DNA from: Siphonobacter sp. SORGH_AS_0500
GTDB taxonomy: Bacteria > Bacteroidota > Bacteroidia > Cytophagales > Spirosomataceae
NCBI RefSeq assembly: GCF_002838835.1
Contig: NZ_NHPP01000003.1
Location: forward strand, 310,001-374,000
Direction: 5' to 3'
Length of the DNA stretch: 64,000 nucleotides
Shown in pieces: positions 8,603-16,951 of the stretch. The position numbers and the translations under genes are program-made. Below the pieces are notes generated by a model. It saw only the letters and a program-made list of their open reading frames with translations. It was not told where the DNA came from and did not search any database. The first letter of the stretch is position 1. The number at the start of each line of letters is the position of its first letter.

Positions 8603-9835
8603 ATGCTTCGTCGATTTTTTCTTCGCCAGTTGGGCGGGGTGGGATTAGTCAGCACCTTGAATCCGTTGGAAACCTTAGCCAGTCCTGCCACAGCAGCTCC
8701 CACTTCTGATCGGGCGTACTGGCTTAGTATTTTGCAAAAACTGGCGGAACCCGTCTTAACGGCCCTGGCGGAAGATCAGCTGAAAGTTCGAATGCCGGTG
8801 GAATCGAAACCAGGTCAGGAAGCAGACCGCAAAAATTACTCCTATCTGGAAGCCGTCGGGCGTTTGTTAGCGGGCATAGGTCCCTGGTTAGAGCTGGATT
8901 CAGCCGAAGAAAAAGCCTTACGGCAAAAGTATTTTTCTTTGGCCCAGAAAGGGCTGGCAAATGCCGTCAATCCAAAGGCGAAAGATTACCTGAATTATAC
9001 CAAGGGCGGTCAGCCGCTGGTGGATGCTGCCTTTCTGGCTCAGGGTTTAATCCGTTGTCCGAAGCTCTATCAAAGCTTGCCTACGGAAGTAAAAACACAG
9101 GTACTGACCGCCTTCAGACAAACCCGGCCGATTCAACCTTATTTTAGTAACTGGTTGTTATTCAGTGCTATGATCGAGGCATTTTTTGCTTTTATTGGAG
9201 AAGAGTACGACAAAATGCGACTGGATTATGCTCTGCGTCAGCACGAGCAGTGGTACAAAGGCGACGGTATTTTTGGAGACGGGCCGGACTTTCACTGGGA
9301 TTATTACAACAGCTACGTAATCCAGCCTTTCATAGTGGATATCCTGCGAACCTTACCCGGTAACAGTTACGATTTCCTGAAAAAACGGATGGATAAAATC
9401 GCCCCACGTTACGCCGCTGTTCAAGAGCGATTGATTGCCACGGATGGGACTTTTCCCGTCATTGGACGTTCCATTTGTTACCGGGCCGGGGCTTTCCATC
9501 ACCTGGCTAATACGGCTTTTCTAAAGCAGTTACCTCCTGAAATAATACCCGCTCAGGTTCGCACTGCGTTAACCGCTGTTCTGCATAAAACCCTCGACAA
9601 CCCTAAAAATTACGACAGCAAAGGCTGGTTGTATATTGGCCTGAATGGTCATCAGCCCGATTTGGGTGAAGGATATATTTCTACCGGAAGTTTATACCTG
9701 ACGGCAACGGCCTTATTGCCTTTAGGATTACCCGCCACCGATCCTTTCTGGGCTAATCCAGCGACTGACTGGACGAGTCGCCGCATTTGGGAAAAAGGCG
9801 AAAACCTGCCCACGGATCACGCCATTCATGCCTGA
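8603..9835 (+). CDS. DUF2264 protein (GH154-type glycosidase, possible beta-glucuronidase)
   Basis: A 410-residue protein with an N-terminal Tat-like signal (LRRFFLRQLGGVGLVSTL, twin Arg at residues 3-4). The mature part matches the DUF2264 family: YSYLEAVGRLLAGIGPWLEL, then YFSNWLLFSAMIEAFF, GDGPDFHWDYYNSYVIQPF and GTFPVIGRSICYRAGAFHHL, an alpha/alpha barrel. DUF2264 corresponds, to my knowledge, to CAZy family GH154, in which a beta-glucuronidase from arabinogalactan breakdown was described. The family call is firm and the exact linkage is inferred. It follows GH106 on the same strand, and a rhamnosidase plus glucuronidase pair would fit a Rha-GlcA cap. Confidence 0.75.
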   Translation: MLRRFFLRQLGGVGLVSTLNPLETLASPATAAPTSDRAYWLSILQKLAEPVLTALAEDQLKVRMPVESKPGQEADRKNYSYLEAVGRLLAGIGPWLELDSAEEKALRQKYFSLAQKGLANAVNPKAKDYLNYTKGGQPLVDAAFLAQGLIRCPKLYQSLPTEVKTQVLTAFRQTRPIQPYFSNWLLFSAMIEAFFAFIGEEYDKMRLDYALRQHEQWYKGDGIFGDGPDFHWDYYNSYVIQPFIVDILRTLPGNSYDFLKKRMDKIAPRYAAVQERLIATDGTFPVIGRSICYRAGAFHHLANTAFLKQLPPEIIPAQVRTALTAVLHKTLDNPKNYDSKGWLYIGLNGHQPDLGEGYISTGSLYLTATALLPLGLPATDPFWANPATDWTSRRIWEKGENLPTDHAIHA

Positions 9836-9840
9836 TATAG

Positions 9841-9911
9841 GTAGAGATGCGACTGCATCGCATCTAGCTGGGAAATGCGAATCATTTGAATCGTAACAAA
9901 AGCCGCCTCTC
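9841..9911. repeat. GTAGAGATGCGACTGCATCGCATCT palindrome
   Basis: A member of the interspersed palindrome family (GTAGAGATGCGAC facing GCATCGCATCT), followed by GTAACAAAAGCCGCCTC, the tail also seen at 2245-2280 and 54555. It fills the space between the DUF2264 gene and the nth-like gene. Confidence 0.65.
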
Positions 9912-9963
9912 CAAATCAGGACTGGCAAAGGTTTTTCTATGGAGATCTGAAACGAGCAACCCT

Positions 9964-10626
9964 ATGAAACGTGCCTTTGATCTAAATGAAATGCTACCCC
10001 GCATTGAAAAAGCCATTGCCCCTTATCCCAAAGCTGCCATGTTTGAACTGGCCGAGCGGGGCTATAATACCCTGTTTGAGCAGCTCATTTCCTGTTTGAT
10101 TTCCATCCGTACACTCGATGAAACGACGATTCCGCTTTCGTTAAAACTCTTTAATCGAGCCCGAACGCCGGAGCAGTTAGTAGCCATACCCTTTGAAGAA
10201 CTGGCCGAAATGCTGGTGGGTAGTCAGTACCCCGGACAAAAGGCGGAGACGATGCGGGCCATTGCCCAAATTGCTATTACACAATACGGCGGTAAGTTAC
10301 CTGCGAATTATGACCAGTTAACTGCCTTGAAAGGCGTCGGTCCCAAATGTGCCAATCTGGCTCTGGGCGTAGCCACGGGAGTCCCCGCTATTAGTGTGGA
10401 TGTCCACGTACATCGCGTGGTGAATCGCTGGGGATTTGTAAAAACCACCACGCCCGAAAAAACGCTGAACGTACTTGAAAATAAAGTTCCTCAGAGTCAA
10501 TGGATTGATATTAACCGCTTGCTGATGCCGTTCGGAAAACATATTTGTACGGGAACCTTACCCCGATGTTCCAAATGCCCGGTGCTGGAATTCTGTGAGC
10601 AGGTAGGGGTAACAAAACACAGGTAA
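9964..10626 (+). CDS. nth: Endonuclease III-like DNA glycosylase
   Basis: A 220-residue HhH-GPD base-excision repair enzyme. The helix-hairpin-helix LKGVGPKCAN supplies the catalytic Lys128, and SVDVHVHR supplies the conserved Asp146. A 4Fe-4S loop follows with Cys195-x6-Cys202-x2-Cys205-x5-Cys211, as in endonuclease III. The start chosen is ATG at 9964 (MKRAFDLNEM), because the 26 upstream codons run through the palindromic repeat and have no family similarity. It removes oxidised pyrimidines from DNA and nicks the AP site. Its position between glycan genes looks accidental. Confidence 0.88.
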   Translation: MKRAFDLNEMLPRIEKAIAPYPKAAMFELAERGYNTLFEQLISCLISIRTLDETTIPLSLKLFNRARTPEQLVAIPFEELAEMLVGSQYPGQKAETMRAIAQIAITQYGGKLPANYDQLTALKGVGPKCANLALGVATGVPAISVDVHVHRVVNRWGFVKTTTPEKTLNVLENKVPQSQWIDINRLLMPFGKHICTGTLPRCSKCPVLEFCEQVGVTKHR

Positions 10627-10674
10627 TAATGCTCGTTTCGGGCCGTAGAAACCCTTTCTTTGCATTCTTTAAAG

Positions 10675-10718
10675 GATGATGGAGTATGATCCCGATCTTT
10701 GGGTCTTCCTCCATCATA
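10675..10718. terminator. Hairpin between nth and the GH20 gene
   Basis: ATGATGGAG and CTCCATCAT pair around a loop of about 24 nt that itself holds GATCCCGATC..GGGTC. There is no T tract, so termination is uncertain and the hairpin may be a 5' UTR structure of the GH20 mRNA. Confidence 0.35.
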
Positions 10719-10758
10719 AGCCCCTTCCAGGGTTTTGTTTTACCATTAAACGAATGTA

Positions 10759-13005
10759 ATGAAAAAACTGCTGGTGCTTGCCTGCCTGCTTTTTAGCGGG
10801 TTGACGCATGCTCAAACGAATTCTTATCCGCTTATTCCATACCCAGCGTCGCTCAAGCCCGGAGCCGGTTTTTTTGAAGTGAAGGCTTCAACCAGCCTGA
10901 TTTTTCCGGCAGATGCTCCCTTAACCTCACAGGTTAGTCAACTGAAGTCGCTGTTAGGCATTAGCGGGAACGCGGCTGGTTCGGCTAATCGGATTATTTT
11001 AGGTTTTGATGCTTCATTAGGGAACGACGAAGCTTACTCGCTGGAAGTAAGTGCTTCAACCATTAAATTATTAGGTAAAACCCCAGTAGGTATAACCCGG
11101 GGTATTCAGACCCTACGTCAGTTACTGCCTGTTTCGGCTGGAGCGGCGAAACGAATTCCCTCGTTAGTCATTAAGGATCAGCCCGCGTATTCCTGGCGGG
11201 GTATGCACCTGGATGTGTCGCGGCACTTCTTTACCGTAGATTTCATCAAAAAATACATTGACCAACTGGCTTTCTATAAATTCAACAAGTTTCACTGGCA
11301 CCTCACCGATGACCAGGGCTGGCGGATAGAGATCAAAAAATATCCTTTATTAACTCAGGAAGGAGCCTGGCGGACACTCAATAATCAGGATTCTTCGTGC
11401 ATTGCCAAGTCAAAAGACAATCCAGATTTTATCATTGATCCCCGCTTCCTCAAAATGAAAGACGGGAAGCAGGTATACGGAGGGTATTATACGCAGGAAC
11501 AAATTAAGGAGGTTGTAGCGTATGCAGCGGAACGCTCCATCGAGGTCATTCCTGAGATCGATATGCCCGGTCACATGATGGCGGCCATCAAGCAATATCC
11601 CTACCTGAGTTGTACGACGGATGCCAGTTGGGGAAAAACGTTTTCAACGCCCATCTGCCCCTGTAATGAACAGACGTATGAATTCGCTGAAAATGTGTTT
11701 AGTGAAGTATTTGACTTATTCCCAAGTAAATACGTGCACCTCGGAGCGGATGAAGTGGAAAAAACAACCTGGGCGAACTCGGAGGCTTGTAAAGAGTTGA
11801 TGAAGAAAGAGGGCATCAAAAACGTGGAGGAATTGCAAAGTTACTTCATTCACCGCATGCAGAAATTCTTTACGTCCAAGGGTAAAAAACTCATTGGCTG
11901 GGATGAAATACTGGAAGGTGGCATTGATGCTTCGGCGACTTTAATGTACTGGCGTTCCTGGGTGAAAAAAGCTCCTTACGAAGCGGCTAAAAATTGGAAT
12001 GAAATCATCATGACGCCCGTAAGTACGCTCTACTTTGATAGCCCTCCAGGCATTCAGTCTGTATCGAATGTGTATCATCTGGAGGTTATTCCCGAAGGCA
12101 TTACGCCCGAGCAGAAGAAACTTTTCCTGGGTGCTCAGGCCAACCTCTGGACGGAATACGTTCCCACCGAAAGCCGGGCCGAATACCTCTACATGCCCCG
12201 CATGACAGCCCTCTCGGAAGTAGTCTGGACGAATAAGAAGAACTACGATTCATTTCAGAAACGCCTGTTGCAGCATTACCCGATGATGGAGAAAAGCAAC
12301 ATTCATTACCGCCTGCCTGACCTGACGGGTTTCACGGAAGAGAACGTTTTCGTAGACAAGGCGACGTTGACCATCAAAAAGCCGCTGGAAAGTTATACCA
12401 TTCGCTATACCACGGATGGTTCGTTCCCGGAGAAAAATTCACCTGAACTGGGTAAAGGGTTGACAATTACGAAACCCCAAACCATTAAGCTGGCGGCTTT
12501 TACTTCGACGGGTTTACGCGGAGATATTTATACGTTGAAGTATCAGCAACAAGCTTATGCCAAGCCCGTGCCGGTAACGGGCAAAACGGCTGGTTTAAAA
12601 GGAAGTTTATATAAAAAAGCGTTCAGATCAACGAAGCTGATGCAGCGTGAGAAAGCGGACAGCACGTTTACGGTTCCGAATGTGGAGGTGCCCCAAACGG
12701 TAACCGCTCCAAGTTTCGGAATTCAGTTCCGGGGTTTGATTAACGTTCCTGAAACGGGCGTGTATAGCTTCTTTTATACCTGCGACGACGGCGGAATTCT
12801 CCGCATCGCTGATCGAATGGTAGTTGATAACGACGGTAACCATTTCCCTATCGAAAAAAGTGGGCAGGTAGCCTTAAGTAAAGGGGCTCATCCTTTCGAA
12901 GCTGACTTTATCGAAGGTGGGGGTGGTTTTACTCTCAAGCTGAAATACAGCCTCAATGGTTCAGAACCGAAGGACATTCCTGCTAGTTGGTTCATTCAGC
13001 AGTAA
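10759..13005 (+). CDS. Secreted GH20 beta-N-acetylhexosaminidase with PA14 domain
   Basis: A 748-residue exported enzyme. The signal peptide is about residues 1-18 (KKLLVLACLLFSGLTHA). Domains in order: GH20b N-terminal domain (about 20-145), GH20 TIM barrel (about 146-500) with YSWRGMHLDVSRHF and the catalytic pair Asp331-Glu332 in HLGADEVEKTTW, a chitobiase-type C-terminal beta domain (about 530-600, YTIRYTTDGSFPEKNSPELG), and a C-terminal PA14 domain (about 610-748, FRGLINVPETGVYSFFYTCDDGG). It releases terminal GlcNAc or GalNAc from glycans. The PA14 domain suggests carbohydrate binding. A 24-bp stem terminator follows at 13021. Confidence 0.93.
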   Translation: MKKLLVLACLLFSGLTHAQTNSYPLIPYPASLKPGAGFFEVKASTSLIFPADAPLTSQVSQLKSLLGISGNAAGSANRIILGFDASLGNDEAYSLEVSASTIKLLGKTPVGITRGIQTLRQLLPVSAGAAKRIPSLVIKDQPAYSWRGMHLDVSRHFFTVDFIKKYIDQLAFYKFNKFHWHLTDDQGWRIEIKKYPLLTQEGAWRTLNNQDSSCIAKSKDNPDFIIDPRFLKMKDGKQVYGGYYTQEQIKEVVAYAAERSIEVIPEIDMPGHMMAAIKQYPYLSCTTDASWGKTFSTPICPCNEQTYEFAENVFSEVFDLFPSKYVHLGADEVEKTTWANSEACKELMKKEGIKNVEELQSYFIHRMQKFFTSKGKKLIGWDEILEGGIDASATLMYWRSWVKKAPYEAAKNWNEIIMTPVSTLYFDSPPGIQSVSNVYHLEVIPEGITPEQKKLFLGAQANLWTEYVPTESRAEYLYMPRMTALSEVVWTNKKNYDSFQKRLLQHYPMMEKSNIHYRLPDLTGFTEENVFVDKATLTIKKPLESYTIRYTTDGSFPEKNSPELGKGLTITKPQTIKLAAFTSTGLRGDIYTLKYQQQAYAKPVPVTGKTAGLKGSLYKKAFRSTKLMQREKADSTFTVPNVEVPQTVTAPSFGIQFRGLINVPETGVYSFFYTCDDGGILRIADRMVVDNDGNHFPIEKSGQVALSKGAHPFEADFIEGGGGFTLKLKYSLNGSEPKDIPASWFIQQ

Positions 13006-13020
13006 GAGTAGTAGAATATA

Positions 13021-13074
13021 AGACTTATTACAATAAAACCGTAACAAACATTACCGGTTTTATTGTAATAAGTC
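13021..13074. terminator. Long hairpin terminator after the GH20 gene
   Basis: AGACTTATTACAATAAAACC and its complement form a stem of about 24 bp with one bulge and a 6-nt loop. It follows the stop codon by 15 bp. The unusual stem length suggests a repeat-derived terminator. Confidence 0.65.
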
Positions 13075-13077
13075 TTT

Positions 13078-13150
13078 CTGCTCTTTCGGATTTGCAATCC
13101 GAAAGTAATCTGTTTAGGATTTATAATCCCAAACAGATTACAGATAGATA
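13078..13150. repeat. Palindromic module GGATTTGCAATCC / GGATTTATAATCC, isolated copy
   Basis: CTCTTTCGGATTTGCAATCC is followed by GAAAG, then a second palindrome (GGATTTATAATCCC) and CAGATTACAGAT. It is a shortened relative of the right half of the ~275-bp repeats at 13221 and 15551. Confidence 0.65.
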
Positions 13151-13220
13151 CAGAACAGTGTAGCATCTCTACATATATATCAACCATCTCTCTGTTTTCT
13201 TTACTAGTCACTTTTAGTGT

Positions 13221-13493
13221 AGAAAACATATTTCTAAATCTACCGTAGAGACGCCGATTTATCGCGTCTCACTCTCTTAGGTAAAACTGCTTCACTTTGG
13301 ACAGATGAATAGGATTCGTCTGAATAAAAACAGTTTGATAGAGAAATAACACACGATGAATCGGCATCTCTACGTTTGTTCGCTCTTTCGGATTTGCAAT
13401 CCGAAAGCGATTTGTTGGGGATCTATAATTCCATATACGGATTACAGATCCGTTATAGACTGGTTCTGGATTGCAAATCCAGAACAGCGTAGG
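13221..13493 (+). repeat. ~275-bp composite repeat, copy 1
   Basis: The repeat starts at GAAAACATATTTCTAAATC, contains CCGTAGAGACGCCGATTTAT, a central CTGCTTCACTTTGGACAGAT block, then the palindromes TTTCGGATTTGCAATCCGAAA and CTGGTTCTGGATTGCAAATCC, and ends GAACAGCGTAGG. Copy 2 at 15551-15825 is roughly 90% identical by eye and in the same orientation. A third, partial copy is at 20144-20251. Confidence 0.8.
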
Positions 13494-13792
13494 AGCTGGA
13501 TTATAACATTTATTTTAGAAGGTAATCATAACAAAGGTGTTCTATTAGGTAATAAGTATGATTGGGTTAATATTAAATTTTTAATTAATAAAAATACTGA
13601 AATAGTTGCAAATTAAAGTTATTGATATGCTTGTTTTACGCTTTAAGTTTAAATAAAAATTGATTAGTAAAGTATTGATTTATAGTTATATAGAAGCGTT
13701 TTATGAATTTTAATTAGATAATGTATTGTTTTGATAAAATTCAGAATACCTTCGCTTAAATCCATCTACTTATCTACTTAATAATTGTGCTT
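13494..13792. other. AT-rich spacer before the TlpA-like gene
   Basis: About 300 bp of strongly AT-rich sequence between repeat copy 1 and the ATG at 13793. I see no credible gene in it. It presumably holds the promoter of the downstream gene, but no clear TAnnTTTG element with a spaced TTG was found. Confidence 0.4.
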
Positions 13793-15484
13793 ATGAAAAA
13801 TTTAATTACCATTCTTTTCCTTCTTCCTTTCTTTACAGGAATAGCTCAATCCCCTAAACCCATTGCTTTTGAAGATCCCGCTTTTAACCAACAGTTTGCT
13901 AAACGGTCTATTCCTAAAGTGACGGGCCAGCTTATTCACGTTAGCAAAGAAGAGCTACAAAAGCTTACCATTCAATATGCAATTAGTAACCTTACGGGTC
14001 AGAAAATGAAAACGGCTCGTATCAATGCCGATGGTCGCTTTACTTTAGAATTAGAAAATCCGCTTCCTTATCAGCAGGTTTTTATAGGTATTGGTGATCT
14101 TTTTACTACTGGCATCTATGCTAATAGTGATCTTCATGTCACGTTTGATAAGAGTAAGAAAAAACTACCAACGTCCTCATTTCGCTCTTTTGCTGAAGGA
14201 ATCACTTATACAGGAACGGATGCCTCTCTGAATAGCTATTGTCTTGAAGATTTATTTTTCAAGGTAGAACAAAAAATGCCTCTTGAAAAACGTTTAAGTC
14301 AACTCTCTGAATTAAAGTACCCTGATACTAAGAAGATTCTTTCTGTTTACAAACCTGTATTTGATTCACTAAAAACCATCCAGCAGGAATTTATACATGA
14401 GCATCCGTCTCCTTATAGCTGGATACTGGAACATGAACACCAATTAGGTTTCTATGCACAGATTTGCTTAAGTTCTAAAGATTATGTGATGGAGGATAGT
14501 CTTTTTAATAAGATTAGAGACTATAAGACGTATATATTGTCCGGTAATAGTAGATTCTTTTATCAATATCTGTGTGATTATATTCGTCATTACCCAGGTC
14601 CACAGATTATGGTTGGCTGGAAAGAAGTCGCTCATTTCCCTGATCTTACCCAGGTGGAACAGGCGGCCATTGATTCCTTACGAGCTACCCAGAATTATGC
14701 TAGGTCTCATCCCAGGACGCTTGAGTGGTATAAAGAAGTAAAACCCAGAATTTTGAAAGTGCTTAGCGAGCGGGAACTGCAGCGAAACATTCGCTTAGCC
14801 GACAGTCTTCTTACCCCCGTCAAGGCAGATATAATAAAATTATTATTTAATCAGGATAAGGACATCGAGGAGCAGAAAATAGCTTTACAGCAAATCGTTC
14901 CAAGTATGTCTACACCCTGGTGCCGAGCGATAGCTAAGAAAGAATACGCTCAAACGATAGCGAGGGTAGACCAGGTAAACCAGGCGTTGGCTGCTTCAGA
15001 TCGTTCCTCTGCGACCTCAGATGCATTGGGTAAGGTCTTAGAGAAAACCAGCTTTGGAGCGACCCTCTACAAAGTATCGGGGGTGAGGGCTACGGACTTT
15101 CTGGCCAAACTCAAAAGCAGTTTTGCGGGGAAAGCCATCATATTGGATCGTTGGGCCACCTGGTGTGGACCCTGCCTGGAAGAGATGCCTCATAGCAAAA
15201 AACTTCAGCAGGAAGCTCAGGACTTACCCGTGGTATTTATCTATGCCTGTACAGCTAGTAGTTCAGATGAAGGAAAATGGAAGCGAAAAATTTTCGAATT
15301 AGAATTGCCGGGCATTCACTTCTTTATTGATGAGGCCTTGGATGCCGAGCTTGCCGCATACTTTTCGTTTACCGGGTATCCCGGTTATGCCTTTATTGAC
15401 CAAAAAGGGACTTACAAACCCGGAGCTATTGAATGGATATCGTTAATAAAAGATAGAAGTGCCTTGGAAGAGATTCTCCGCTAA
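13793..15484 (+). CDS. Exported thioredoxin-fold (TlpA-like) protein
   Basis: A 563-residue protein with a signal peptide (about residues 1-18, NLITILFLLPFFTGIAQ). An N-terminal beta-rich part (about 35-110, TGQKMKTARINADGRFTLEL) resembles the DUF4369-like domain that precedes many Bacteroidota TlpA proteins. A long helical linker follows. The C-terminal thioredoxin domain (about 425-563) has the redox motif in RWATWCGPCLEEMP. It is likely a periplasmic or membrane-associated thiol-disulfide oxidoreductase. The ATG at 13793 is preferred over the GTG two codons earlier because the signal peptide begins there. The gene is bracketed by direct repeats at 13221 and 15551. Confidence 0.8.
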   Translation: MKNLITILFLLPFFTGIAQSPKPIAFEDPAFNQQFAKRSIPKVTGQLIHVSKEELQKLTIQYAISNLTGQKMKTARINADGRFTLELENPLPYQQVFIGIGDLFTTGIYANSDLHVTFDKSKKKLPTSSFRSFAEGITYTGTDASLNSYCLEDLFFKVEQKMPLEKRLSQLSELKYPDTKKILSVYKPVFDSLKTIQQEFIHEHPSPYSWILEHEHQLGFYAQICLSSKDYVMEDSLFNKIRDYKTYILSGNSRFFYQYLCDYIRHYPGPQIMVGWKEVAHFPDLTQVEQAAIDSLRATQNYARSHPRTLEWYKEVKPRILKVLSERELQRNIRLADSLLTPVKADIIKLLFNQDKDIEEQKIALQQIVPSMSTPWCRAIAKKEYAQTIARVDQVNQALAASDRSSATSDALGKVLEKTSFGATLYKVSGVRATDFLAKLKSSFAGKAIILDRWATWCGPCLEEMPHSKKLQQEAQDLPVVFIYACTASSSDEGKWKRKIFELELPGIHFFIDEALDAELAAYFSFTGYPGYAFIDQKGTYKPGAIEWISLIKDRSALEEILR

Positions 15485-15514
15485 TGTTTGAAGAGTAAAG
15501 GTATTTATTATTTC

Positions 15515-15545
15515 CGTGGCTGGTGTATTCACCAGCCACGTTTTG
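15515..15545. terminator. CGTGGCTGGTG hairpin terminator
   Basis: CGTGGCTGGTG and CACCAGCCACG form an 11-bp stem with loop TATT, followed by TTTTG. The same stem recurs at 19283, 29157 and 29706. Confidence 0.8.
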
Positions 15546-15550
15546 TTTGG

Positions 15551-15825
15551 GCAGAAAACACGTTTCTAAATCTACCGTAGAGACGTCGATTTATCGCGTC
15601 TCGCTCTCTTAGGCAAAACTGCTTCACTTTGGACAGATGAATAGGATTTGCCTGAATAAAAGTAGTTTGATAGTGAAATAACATACGATGAATCGGCATC
15701 TCTACGTTTGTTCGCTCTTTCGGATTTGTAATCTGAAAGTAGTCTGTTGGAGATTTATAATCCCACATACGGATCACAGATTCGTTACAGACTGGTTCTG
15801 GATTGCAAATCCAGAACAGCGTAGG
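15551..15825 (+). repeat. ~275-bp composite repeat, copy 2
   Basis: Same order and orientation as the copy at 13221-13493. It runs from GCAGAAAACACGTTTCTAAA to GAACAGCGTAGG. Substitutions fall in the palindrome arms, for example GGATTTGTAATCTG in place of GGATTTGCAATCCG. Short ORFs inside both copies encode near-identical peptides only because the DNA is repeated. Confidence 0.8.
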
Positions 15826-16242
15826 TGTTTAGAGAATTGTCATTGTAGAAGGAGTAAGGGGGTACTGAGGCTGTTCGGATTATAATAAAGTAAAAACTAA
15901 TGCCGTCAGCTCGAACGCGGAGTCATAACCTCCCTTTTAGTCACATGAACGTTTTCCTAAACCTAAGCACGTTTCTAACACCCATGAGATCCTTCGCTTC
16001 ACTCGGAATAGCAGAGCAGGGGTTACGTCTTACATCGCGATGGGTACCATTATAACCCAAACCCTTTATTTACTCATTTTCTCTTCCTGTCATCTCGAAC
16101 GCAGAGAGAGACCTTCTTTAGAAATGGGACGGTTTTAGTTTTACGGGTATTGCCCTAACTCTAAGCGGTACCTGACATTGGTAAATTCTGGATGGAAGGT
16201 CGAATTTTCCCAACGTTTGAAGAGACGTTAGTAACAAATTCA
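15826..16242. other. Intergenic stretch with degenerate repeats
   Basis: About 415 bp without a credible gene. It contains GTCATCTCGAACGCAGAGAG, CTCGAACGCGGAGTCATAAC and GAGATCCTTCGCTTCACTCG, three related phrases of an interspersed repeat (one on the opposite strand). They appear to be relics of a repeat insertion. Confidence 0.45.
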
Positions 16243-16803
16243 TCACCCACGAAAATCAAACCGAGTCATCGGTTCCCAGTTCTTTCCTTCGTGCTTCAAT
16301 AACCAGAGATGATTCAAAAGCATGGTTTCTGAAAAGGGACGGTCTTTGAAATAAGGCCAGGTCAGTTGGAATTTTTCTTCACTTAAATCACGGTAAGCAA
16401 TCGTCAGATGAGGGGTGAAAGACGGGCGAAGCTGGGATTCTGACAAGAGTGAGTTTTCGACTGCATAAGCCATTAGCTCTGTATACTGCTGCTGCATGAG
16501 TTCCGTCTTTTCAACAGCTACGTAAATGACATGACTTTTCTTTCCTGAAAAATACCCAAATCCCTCCAGTCTGACAGACTCGGCTTGAAACGATTGAATG
16601 AGTCCTGCAAGGCCTTGCTCCACCATTGTCACATCTTGTTCAGGCAGTGTAAAAGGCGGAATATAAGTGATGTGAGGCAACACCCGCATACCGCGAACGC
16701 TGCCACAAGTTTCTGCTACGTGACGTTTATAAAACCAGACCTGTTGAGCTAGGTCTTCAGGAGGTAAGGCGGCTAGTAAATAGCGGACTGGTTCTGAATT
16801 CAT
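16243..16803 (-). CDS. 2H phosphoesterase (2'-5' RNA ligase/LigT-like)
   Basis: A 186-residue cytoplasmic protein with the two HxT motifs of the 2H superfamily, His44-Ile-Thr46 (LPHITYIPPF) and His132-Leu-Thr134 (TPHLTIAYR), spaced as in the two-lobed LigT fold. Family members act on 2',5' or cyclic phosphodiester bonds of RNA or nucleotides. The substrate here cannot be read from the sequence. It is divergent from the S9 peptidase gene, and the 148-bp gap between them should hold both promoters. Confidence 0.85.
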   Translation of the reverse strand: MNSEPVRYLLAALPPEDLAQQVWFYKRHVAETCGSVRGMRVLPHITYIPPFTLPEQDVTMVEQGLAGLIQSFQAESVRLEGFGYFSGKKSHVIYVAVEKTELMQQQYTELMAYAVENSLLSESQLRPSFTPHLTIAYRDLSEEKFQLTWPYFKDRPFSETMLLNHLWLLKHEGKNWEPMTRFDFRG

Positions 16804-16951
16804 GAGTTACGAATGGGATGATCGTCTGGCAATATAAATGAGCTTGCGATGAATCTGGCGATTTCATCTATTATAGATAGGCAAGTTGTTCCTTAAAGCG
16901 TATTTTGCATCGTTAGCTTCTTCATTAACCAAACATTCTTTTCCCCGCTGT

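Noticed and set aside
13356..13616. Short ORF encoding a peptide nearly identical to one at 15688-15885
   Set aside because: Both fall inside or extend from the two copies of the ~275-bp repeat. The similarity is of the DNA repeat and the frame has no coding features.
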